A stretch of DNA of 64,000 nucleotides from Hyphomicrobium sp. D-2. GTDB lineage: Bacteria; Pseudomonadota; Alphaproteobacteria; Rhizobiales; Hyphomicrobiaceae. Of the stretch, positions 57,285 through 64,000 are shown one piece after another. The stretch lies in contig NZ_JARXLA010000003.1 of assembly GCF_029872155.1 (NCBI RefSeq), positions 310,001 through 374,000 on the forward strand, read 5' to 3'. The stretch's first letter is position 1. Every line of letters starts with the position of its first letter. Under the pieces are notes generated by a model. It was given only the letters and a program-made list of their open reading frames with translations. It did no database searches and was not told the DNA's origin. The translations under genes were made by a program, and so were the position numbers.

Positions 57285-60200
57285 ATGCGTATCAGGCGTT
57301 CGGCGGGCGTATCCGCCAGGCGTAATCGGCGTTGGGCGGGCGTAGCCCCGCTGCTGTCCGCGGCGACGGCGCTGACAATCATTCCTTTCATTCTTGATCC
57401 GGCTTCGGCGGTTGCGCAGACAGCAGCGCAGACGCGCAGCTACAGTATTCCGGCGGGATCGCTGCCGGCGGCGCTCAACCGCTTTGCTGAAACGTCACAG
57501 ATCCAGCTTGTTTACAGCGGTGAGACGACGCGCGGCCTGAACACCTTGGGGCTCAGCGGAACCTATACAGCGGAGCAGGCGCTGGGCATCCTGCTCGGCG
57601 GCACCGGGCTTACATATCGCTTTACGAGTGCGGGGACGGTCACGATCGAAAACCCGGCCGCACCGGCATCCATCGGCGGTGCGAGCGTTGACGGTGCTAT
57701 CGCTCTCGACACCATCGATGTTTCCGGCGGCTCGGGTGCAGCTTCAGATGAGCCCTATGTTACATCGTCGACCGCAAGCTACATCTCGGCGGAGCAGATC
57801 GAGCGCTATCGAGGTACATCGCCTGCCGACATTCTCAAAAATGCTCCCGGCATTTTCTCGGGCGAGAGCCGCAACAGCGGTGGCCTTGATGTAAATATTC
57901 GCGGCATGCAGGGCATGGGGCGCGTTGCTGTATCGGTGGACGGTGCGCAGAACGCCACCACGGTTTATCGCGGCTATCAGGGCATCGCCAACCGCAGTTT
58001 CATCGATCCTGATTTCATCGGCGGCATCGAAATCGATCGCGGGCCGAACATGGGCCCAGGTGGCGCCAGTGCTATCGGTGGCACGGTGGCGCTGCGGACG
58101 CTGAATGCTGATGACATCGTTCCCGCAGGGCAAAGCATTGCGGCGCGCGTCAAGGTGGAAGGCACCAGCAATACGTCGGATCCATGGACGCCGGCGAACA
58201 AGACCAACGCCGTGGCGCTGAATGGAACACCGGGTCTGGAATACAGCTATGTGCGCCCCGGCGTGTCGATCTCCGACGGAGATTCTTTGAGCTTCGGCTC
58301 AACCAGCACCGTATTCGCCGGCAAGAGCGAGAACATTGATTTCGTCGCCGGCTTTTCGCGCCGCCGCGTTGGCAACTACCACGCAGGCAAGAATGGCGAT
58401 GGCGCGTCGAAAAAAGTGGATTGCGATCCAGCCGCCGGACGTCCCTGCAATAATCTTGACTGGTACAAGATGGGGCTGACGCTCTATCTGCCCGGCGAAG
58501 AAGTGCTGAACACATCGCAGGACAGCTATTCAACGCTGCTGAAAAGCACTGTGCGCCTCGGCAACGATCAGACGCTGGATGTTGGCTACTCGTATTTTTC
58601 CAACATGTACGGCGAGACCTATCCCTGGCTGACGAACAACAACTTCAACATCACCGACCAGCGCCTGCCGTCGCTTACGCGAGTGAGCAACTACACGGCG
58701 CGCTATCGCTGGAATCCTGACAACGATCTGATTGATCTCAAATGGAACACGTGGCTGGCAAAGGTTGAGGACGACAGCCAGGTTTCTGTTGGCGACCCGG
58801 CCCGCAAGTTCACCGACATGTGGGGCGTCGATCTTTCCAACACGTCGCTGATCGAGACGGACTTCGGCAAGCTGAAGTTTCAATACGGCGCGTCGCATCA
58901 AAGCGAGGAAACGGGACCGCGCGATGACTACACGCGCTACAATCTGGCGCCGCCGCGGGAAGGCGTGCGCGAGGAATCGGCCGTGTTCCTGAATTCGCAG
59001 TACGCGCCTGTGGATTGGCTGAAGTTCGACGGCGGTGTTCGCTATCACGTCTATGAAAGCCGCAACAAGCGTCCGGGCAACACCGATGAGGCGGCGATAG
59101 ATGATGCGATGGATTACTCAGCTGGCGTCACACTGGAGCCCGTGAAGGGCTGGCAGTTGTTCGCCAACTACAAGGAGGCATCGCGCCTGCCATCGCTGTT
59201 TGAGGCGAGTGGCGGGTTCATGACGCTGATCGATCCAAACCTTGCGCCGGAGCGGCTGACAGGATTTGAACTTGGCACCAATCTCAGCTTTGACCGTGTG
59301 TTGCGCGACGACGATGCCGTGCGGCTGAAGCTTGCGTACTTCAACAACGACATCAAGGATTACATCAACCGCGACTGGGTCAACTGGATGATGTTGATCA
59401 GCAACATCGATGCCGCCAAGTTCGCCGGTTATGAAATGTCCGGTCGTTATGACATCGGCGGCTTCAGCGCCGAGGTTTCCGGCACCTACTACACCAACGT
59501 AGAGTTCTGCCGCACCAGTGCCAACTGCAAGAACAGCTCGTTGGCAGAGGACTATGCGACCAATCAGGTGCCGCCGAAATACTCGGGCAGCCTGACACTT
59601 TCGCAGCGCTTGCTGGACGACAAGCTGCTCGTCAGTGGCCGCGTCACGCACGTTGGACCGCGTGCAGCGGCAGCGGAAACACCGGCCGGCGGTGCCAATC
59701 CGTTTATCGGTCTGATCAAGTGGAAGCCGTACACGCTGTTCGATCTCAATGCGTCCTATCAATGGACCGACAGCATTAAATTCCACGCCAGCGTGGAGAA
59801 CCTCACCGACATCTATTACGTCGATCCGCTCAATCTCGCGGCTATCCCTTCGCCGGGCCGTACGATCCGCATCGGTGCAACGACGGATCTTTCCGCAGCG
59901 CCGGGAAGCTGGTCGCTGTGGAGCGATGAAGAACGCGCGACCTACAACTGGACCGGCCTTTACGCCGGTGTGCATGGCGGCGCATTCAACGCCCATTCTG
60001 AGCTGCGGGACTTCTGGCCCCATCGCATCATTGAAATGACCGACCGCCATCGCGGCGTGCAGGCTGGCATCAATCATCACTTCGCCAACGATATCGTTGC
60101 CGGCATTGAGGTGGACTACACCAGCCTGAAAGGCAGCTACGCGGCGAACAGTGTCGCGATGAGCTACGGCTGGACGGCATCCGCAAGGGCACGGCTCGGC

Positions 60201-60476
60201 ATGGCCTTCGACAGAGCGCTGCTCTACGGCACAGGCGGCTGGGCGTATGTCGGCAGCAACAGCGGTGCGCGATCGGGTTGGGGGCCGTTGTTCTCGTCCG
60301 TTGAGCAGAGCGGATGGACGCTCGGAGCAGGCGCTGAATATGCAGTCTTCGATCACTGGACGGTGAAGGGTGAGTACAGCTTCATCAACGTCGACGGTGA
60401 GCAGGGATCGGACAAGGCGCCGAACGCTTTCACGCGCATCGACAAGTTCAGCGTCGGCGTGAATTACAAATTCTGA
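57285..60476 (+). CDS. TonB-dependent receptor with STN domain and extra C-terminal barrel
   Basis: This protein of 1063 residues begins with a signal segment, then a secretin/TonB N-terminal signalling domain (about 45-120: YSIPAGSLPAALNRFAETS, LVYSGETT). A plug follows (about 155-290: ILKNAPGIFSGESRN, NIRGMQGMGRVAVSVDG) and a large TonB-dependent barrel to about residue 870 (ending GRTIRIGATTDL). Features such as DPDFIGGIEIDRGPN resemble heme/hemoglobin-type receptors. Unusually, about 178 further residues (886-1063) form an Omp25/Omp31-like small barrel (YNWTGLYAGVHGG, ARARLGMAFDRALLYGTGGWAY, ending FSVGVNYKF). The substrate is unproven. The FecI and FecR genes upstream should control it. 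Confidence 0.93.
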   Translation: MRIRRSAGVSARRNRRWAGVAPLLSAATALTIIPFILDPASAVAQTAAQTRSYSIPAGSLPAALNRFAETSQIQLVYSGETTRGLNTLGLSGTYTAEQALGILLGGTGLTYRFTSAGTVTIENPAAPASIGGASVDGAIALDTIDVSGGSGAASDEPYVTSSTASYISAEQIERYRGTSPADILKNAPGIFSGESRNSGGLDVNIRGMQGMGRVAVSVDGAQNATTVYRGYQGIANRSFIDPDFIGGIEIDRGPNMGPGGASAIGGTVALRTLNADDIVPAGQSIAARVKVEGTSNTSDPWTPANKTNAVALNGTPGLEYSYVRPGVSISDGDSLSFGSTSTVFAGKSENIDFVAGFSRRRVGNYHAGKNGDGASKKVDCDPAAGRPCNNLDWYKMGLTLYLPGEEVLNTSQDSYSTLLKSTVRLGNDQTLDVGYSYFSNMYGETYPWLTNNNFNITDQRLPSLTRVSNYTARYRWNPDNDLIDLKWNTWLAKVEDDSQVSVGDPARKFTDMWGVDLSNTSLIETDFGKLKFQYGASHQSEETGPRDDYTRYNLAPPREGVREESAVFLNSQYAPVDWLKFDGGVRYHVYESRNKRPGNTDEAAIDDAMDYSAGVTLEPVKGWQLFANYKEASRLPSLFEASGGFMTLIDPNLAPERLTGFELGTNLSFDRVLRDDDAVRLKLAYFNNDIKDYINRDWVNWMMLISNIDAAKFAGYEMSGRYDIGGFSAEVSGTYYTNVEFCRTSANCKNSSLAEDYATNQVPPKYSGSLTLSQRLLDDKLLVSGRVTHVGPRAAAAETPAGGANPFIGLIKWKPYTLFDLNASYQWTDSIKFHASVENLTDIYYVDPLNLAAIPSPGRTIRIGATTDLSAAPGSWSLWSDEERATYNWTGLYAGVHGGAFNAHSELRDFWPHRIIEMTDRHRGVQAGINHHFANDIVAGIEVDYTSLKGSYAANSVAMSYGWTASARARLGMAFDRALLYGTGGWAYVGSNSGARSGWGPLFSSVEQSGWTLGAGAEYAVFDHWTVKGEYSFINVDGEQGSDKAPNAFTRIDKFSVGVNYKF

Positions 60477-60502
60477 CGCTGCGCCGGTGCGCAACAAAGG
60501 CT

Positions 60503-60522
60503 CTGTCGCGTCAGCGCGACAG
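60503..60522 (+). terminator. Hairpin after the receptor gene
   Basis: CTGTCGCG and CGCGACAG pair around TCAG about 30 bases beyond the receptor stop. The following bases are not T-rich, so terminator activity is only possible. Confidence 0.45.
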
Positions 60523-60642
60523 GGCAAGAAAACCTCAGCAAATGCGGATTTCTGACGTCCGTTTTTCGCGACATGGACGTCATCACAAACAGAGGGGCGT
60601 GCAGCGTATTGCACAGTCGGCCCCAAGCGTTCGGAGCCTAGT

Positions 60643-63609
60643 ATGCGTATCCATTCAGTTAAGCGTTCTGCAGCCAGAAAGACATCGCAGCGTCTCATTG
60701 CATTGTTGATGTCGACGACAGCGCTGACGACTTCAGCGTTGGCGCAGCAGTTTTCCTATAGCGGTGACGTAACACCCGCTCCGACGTTCGATGAGAACAA
60801 CATCTGGACGCCGGGCGCGATCGTTTATATCGGCAACAACGTCGGTGACGGATCATTGACGACGGGCAGCGATGTCACTGTGAACGGCACGCAAATCTAC
60901 GTGGCGGCGGTTGCTGGCCGGAATGGCTCGCTGACGATAGACGGCTCAACGTACAATCTTACCGGCAATCTGTTTGCCGGTATGTCTGGTAACGGTACCA
61001 TCAAGATCATCAACGGTGCGAAGGTCGAAGCGCTGGGAGGCATCGGCTACAGCAATACGGGGGTCGGTAATGTGTTGATTGATGGCCCCGGATCGGTCTG
61101 GACGACACGCGGTAATTTTCAAGTCGGCAGGCTCGGAACTGGTACGCTTAGAATTGAAAATGGCGGCATTTTCAACGCACAAACACTGAACCTTGGCTAT
61201 TCTGCAGCTGGCAACGGAACGGTGATCGTCAGTGGTGCCGGATCGCAATTGAATGCGACGCAAAGCCTGGTCTTGGGCTCAGGGGGAGTCACGGCCACGA
61301 GCAGCGGCACGCTGACTATCCGTGACGGCGGAAGCGTAACCAACCCGTGGAGCAGCTTCCTTGAGCTGACCGTAAACGCGAACAGCCGCGCCACGATAAA
61401 TATCGGCGGCGCGGAGGATGAAGCCGCTGCCGGTGCGGGTACATTGACGACAGGAACCGGCATTCGGTTCAACGCGGGCACCGCCACGCTCGTCTTCAAT
61501 CACACCGACGACAATTACGAATTTTCCTCGCGTCTGGTGAACGACGGTTCTGGCACTGCAACCATCAAACATCTTGCCGGCACGACGCTGATGACGGCGG
61601 ACAGTTCCGAATTTCTCGGCACCACGAATGTCACCGGCGGCTTGTTGCTGCTGGGTAGCGACAACGCCAAGCTCGGAGGTACGTTTAATGTGAGCGGAGC
61701 AGGTCTGCTGGGTGGCCTCGGAACAATTGGATCGGCTGGCCGCACAACAACCATCGGCAGCGGCGGCACACTTGCGCCGGGCCTCATTGGCCAGATCGGC
61801 ACGATGAACGTCGACGGCAACCTGGCGTTTGAGGACGGATCGATCTACGCGGTGAATGTTGATGGTAACGGCGCGAATGATTTCCTGAGCGTTGCCGGCA
61901 CGGTCACGATTGCAAACGGCGCGCTGCTGCAGGTCTATGCGCTTGGTGGGCAGGGCGACTACGTCAGCTATCAGGGCACCGGCCATACTTACACGATCAT
62001 CACCTCGCAAGGCGAGTTGAGCGGCAACTTCACGCCCGTGCAGCAGGAAACTGCGTTCCTCACCTACACGACGTCGACCGACGCCAACAACGCCTATGTG
62101 AAAGTTCAGCTGAAGGGTTCGGAACCGGAACCGACTCCGGAACCCACCCCAGAACCGACTCCTGAGCCAACGCCTGAGCCCACTCCAGAGCCCACGCCGG
62201 AACCCACTCCAGAACCCACCCCAGAGCCGACGCCGGAGCCCACTCCTGAGCCAACGTCTGAGCCCACGCCGGAACCAACACCGGAACCGACTCCGGAACC
62301 GACCCCGGAGCCCACTCCGGAGCCCACCCCAGAACCGACTCCTGAGCCAACGCCAGAGCCGACACCCGAGCCGACTCCAGAACCGACACCAGAGCCGACA
62401 CCAGAGCCCACGCCGGAACCAACACCGGAACCGACTCCAGAACCGGCAGTGTTCACTCCGTCCGCACGCACGCCGAACCAGATCGCGACGGCACAGGCGC
62501 TGGATCTGCTCTCGCACGGCAATGCGCTGTGGTGGGGCGTTGCCAACCTGCCGAACTACGAAGCTGCGCGCACGGCCTTCGAGCAGCTTTCCGGCGAGCA
62601 GTATGCATCGTCAAAGTCGGTGTTCATCCAGGGCGCCTACATGTTGCAGAACATCGTCACCGATCGTATCCGCGGTGCGTTCGGTTCGGTTGGCGCGAAG
62701 TCTGCTCCGGTGATGGCCTACCCGCCGGGGATGATGGGGCTTGGCCATTCGCAGAAGTCGAAGCAGCAGCGCCTGCAGCAGGCAGAGGCTGACACACGTC
62801 GCTTCGCTTTCTGGGGCAGCGGTTTCGGTGCCTGGGGCAATAGCGATGGTAGCTCAGGCGTCGGCAAACTCGATTACACCACCGGCGGCGTCATCCTTGG
62901 CGCGGATGGATATGTCACCGATAATTGGCGTGTCGGTCTCTTCGGTGGCTACAGCGCATCGGCGTTCGACACAGCGCATGCCGAAGGTGAATCCGACAAC
63001 TACCACCTCGGCGCCTATGCTGGCACCGAGTTCGGTCGCTTGGCGTTCCGCAGCGGGCTTGGCTACACTTGGCACCAGAATGAAACGACGCGTTCGATTG
63101 CCATTCTCGGTCAGCGTGTCGAAGGCGATTATTCCAGCCAGACGTTCCAGGCCTTCGGTGAACTTGGCTATCGTATGGGGACTGCTACGGACGGGTTCGA
63201 GCCGTTTGCCAACCTGTCCTACATTCAGCTGAAGACGGACACGTTCACCGAGACCGGTGGTTCGGCTGCGCTGACTGTTCGCGGGGATACAACACAGGCG
63301 GTGTTCTCGACGTTGGGCGTTAGGATGTCATCCACGCTGGACTTCGTGGGCTTCAATGCAGTTGCACGAGGCACGCTCGCCTGGCGTCACGCATTCAGCG
63401 ACATTGACCTGCGCTCGGTGCATCAATTCTCTGAGGGTGACAGCTTCGTCATCCAGGGCGTGCCGATTGCTGAGAATGCGTTGGTGGTGAACACCGGGTT
63501 GGATTTCAACCTGTCGGATAGCGGCGCCTTCGGCGTCAACTACACCGGTCAGTTTGGCGATGGTGCAACGGAGAGCGTGTTCAACGCACGCATGAAGTTG
63601 AAGTTCTGA
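60643..63609 (+). CDS. Autotransporter with T5SS-type repeats and (PEPT)n stalk
   Basis: This 988-residue autotransporter has a signal peptide ([20 protein letters not shown]). Its passenger shows repeats of the T5SS/PEP-CTERM-associated type ([62 protein letters not shown]) and further beta-helix material to about residue 490. An unusual tract of about 108 residues follows, nearly all PEPT, then the C-terminal barrel (about 720-988, ending ARMKLKF). The PEPT stalk should be extended and rigid. GGAG lies 6 nt before the ATG. The passenger function is unknown. It follows the FecI/FecR/receptor cluster on the same strand. Confidence 0.93.
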   Translation: MRIHSVKRSAARKTSQRLIALLMSTTALTTSALAQQFSYSGDVTPAPTFDENNIWTPGAIVYIGNNVGDGSLTTGSDVTVNGTQIYVAAVAGRNGSLTIDGSTYNLTGNLFAGMSGNGTIKIINGAKVEALGGIGYSNTGVGNVLIDGPGSVWTTRGNFQVGRLGTGTLRIENGGIFNAQTLNLGYSAAGNGTVIVSGAGSQLNATQSLVLGSGGVTATSSGTLTIRDGGSVTNPWSSFLELTVNANSRATINIGGAEDEAAAGAGTLTTGTGIRFNAGTATLVFNHTDDNYEFSSRLVNDGSGTATIKHLAGTTLMTADSSEFLGTTNVTGGLLLLGSDNAKLGGTFNVSGAGLLGGLGTIGSAGRTTTIGSGGTLAPGLIGQIGTMNVDGNLAFEDGSIYAVNVDGNGANDFLSVAGTVTIANGALLQVYALGGQGDYVSYQGTGHTYTIITSQGELSGNFTPVQQETAFLTYTTSTDANNAYVKVQLKGSEPEPTPEPTPEPTPEPTPEPTPEPTPEPTPEPTPEPTPEPTPEPTSEPTPEPTPEPTPEPTPEPTPEPTPEPTPEPTPEPTPEPTPEPTPEPTPEPTPEPTPEPTPEPAVFTPSARTPNQIATAQALDLLSHGNALWWGVANLPNYEAARTAFEQLSGEQYASSKSVFIQGAYMLQNIVTDRIRGAFGSVGAKSAPVMAYPPGMMGLGHSQKSKQQRLQQAEADTRRFAFWGSGFGAWGNSDGSSGVGKLDYTTGGVILGADGYVTDNWRVGLFGGYSASAFDTAHAEGESDNYHLGAYAGTEFGRLAFRSGLGYTWHQNETTRSIAILGQRVEGDYSSQTFQAFGELGYRMGTATDGFEPFANLSYIQLKTDTFTETGGSAALTVRGDTTQAVFSTLGVRMSSTLDFVGFNAVARGTLAWRHAFSDIDLRSVHQFSEGDSFVIQGVPIAENALVVNTGLDFNLSDSGAFGVNYTGQFGDGATESVFNARMKLKF
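62122..62445 (+). repeat. 12-bp minisatellite encoding (PEPT)n
   Basis: About 27 tandem copies of a 12-base unit coding PEPT occupy 324 bases in frame. Codon choice varies between units (CCN GAR CCN ACN), and one unit reads SEPT. Because the unit is a multiple of three, copy-number change would alter stalk length without shifting the frame. The opposite strand gives a GSGV repeat frame that is a shadow. Confidence 0.92.
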
Positions 63610-63635
63610 CACTACGCGCAAGCATGGTGCTGACG

Positions 63636-63661
63636 GGAGGGGATCAATATGCATCCCCTCC
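63636..63661 (+). terminator. Hairpin after the autotransporter gene
   Basis: GGAGGGGAT and ATCCCCTCC form a perfect 9-bp stem around CAATATGC, 27 bases after the autotransporter stop. TGTTTCG follows, so a weak terminator is plausible. Confidence 0.6.
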
Positions 63662-63744
63662 TGTTTCGCATTGTGCACGCCCCAAGTGTTATAGCGGGGT
63701 GCCTTTGATCGATTGCAACGGAACGATGCGGCCAAGGACTCGGC

Positions 63745-64000
63745 ATGAATTCGAAGCGTATATTCGTCAGCGTCGCCAGCTTTTGTGATCCACTGCTGGA
63801 GTTCACGATAAGGAATGCGGTTGCGACCGCGCGCCATCCGGAGCGGCTATCATTCGGTATCGTCGAACAGAATGATGTAAGTGTTGAAAGTGCGCTGCCG
63901 ACAGGGCGTTGGCGCACGGCGTTTCTGCATGTCAATCCGCGTCATTCGCGCGGGGCATGTTGGGCGCGCGCACTGGCGATGACGCTTTACGCGGGCGAGG
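63745..64000 (+). CDS. GlcNAc-type glycosyltransferase, truncated by window end
   Basis: The frame begins with ATG at 63745 and is open at the right edge (85 codons visible). MNSKRIFVSVASFCDPLLEFTIRNAVATA and LSFGIVEQND, then NPRHSRGACWARALAMTLYAGE, match the opening of the GlcNAc glycosyltransferase family (GT60/Skp1-type relatives): IFVSxASYxDP at the start and RGxxWARxxAxxLYxGE. AAGGA lies 7 nt before the ATG. Homologues transfer sugar to a protein acceptor, but the bacterial role is unclear. The partner gene order cannot be judged because the window ends. Confidence 0.75.
   Translation, partial: MNSKRIFVSVASFCDPLLEFTIRNAVATARHPERLSFGIVEQNDVSVESALPTGRWRTAFLHVNPRHSRGACWARALAMTLYAGE

Noticed and set aside
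59118-60698. Minus-strand frame of about 526 residues over the receptor gene
   Set aside because: High-GC shadow frame, Arg- and Ala-rich, opposite a coding sequence with clear domains.
62122-62445. CRISPR array in the 62-kb repeat
   Set aside because: The units are 12 bases, contiguous, in frame and coding; there are no spacers.
62106-62546. Long minus-strand frame of GSGV repeats opposite the PEPT tract
   Set aside because: It is the reverse reading of the 12-bp minisatellite and overlaps a well-supported autotransporter. It has no ribosome site or family.

Overview
The window is about 60% GC, densely coded, and most consistent with an alphaproteobacterium of the order Hyphomicrobiales (Rhizobiales). 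Supporting features are C4-pathway 5-aminolevulinate synthase (hemA), the MarR-type regulator LdtR beside an L,D-transpeptidase, the glyA-nrdR-ribD-ribE-ribBA-ribH-nusB-thiL cluster, a B12-dependent class II ribonucleotide reductase (nrdJ), an NDUFA12-type complex I subunit followed by a DUF2155 protein, and a CTAG-bounded palindromic intergenic element of the kind common in that order. The genus cannot be fixed from the sequence alone.

Layout. 0-5 kb: a secreted protein of unknown role, a periplasmic FKBP prolyl isomerase and a pertactin-like autotransporter. 5-13 kb: an unusually long UvrB, a DUF1223 protein, a VOC protein, a membrane protein, a thioredoxin-NhaA fusion and two small genes. 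13.7-21.5 kb: a polysaccharide deacetylase, DUF486, an SDR, DUF6481, a tandem hairpin repeat, a sortase-like secreted protein, a two-helix membrane protein, aspartate aminotransferase and several very small candidate genes. 21.6-31.5 kb: an EF-G-like GTPase, CrcB, a carotenoid oxygenase, a catalase-like peroxidase, MsrB, SfsA, a molybdopterin-binding-domain protein and an RlpA-like protein. 31.7-44.1 kb: NrdJ, the NDUFA12 and DUF2155 proteins, HemB, an extensin-like protein, a 3-hydroxyisobutyryl-CoA hydrolase-like protein, LdtR and an L,D-transpeptidase. 44.3-54.4 kb: HemA, GlyA, the nrdR-rib-nusB-thiL cluster (adjacent starts and stops overlap or nearly touch) and a second L,D-transpeptidase. 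54.8-64 kb: tRNA-Asn, a decayed recombinase scar, then a surface-signalling set: FecI-type sigma factor, FecR-type anti-sigma factor, and a TonB-dependent receptor carrying an extra 8-strand-type barrel. An autotransporter with a (PEPT)n stalk and a truncated GlcNAc-type glycosyltransferase gene follow.

How the parts fit. The central block is housekeeping: tetrapyrrole, one-carbon, flavin and deoxynucleotide supply, with a plausible FNR/FixK box upstream of hemA. Much of the rest concerns the envelope: two L,D-transpeptidases, the RlpA-like protein, the deacetylase, the extensin-like protein, two autotransporters and the TonB-dependent receptor. The most unusual observations are a hairpin repeat present as three tandem intergenic copies and again in frame inside uvrB, the double-barrel receptor under FecI/FecR control, a lone sortase-like protein, and an integration-type scar next to tRNA-Asn.
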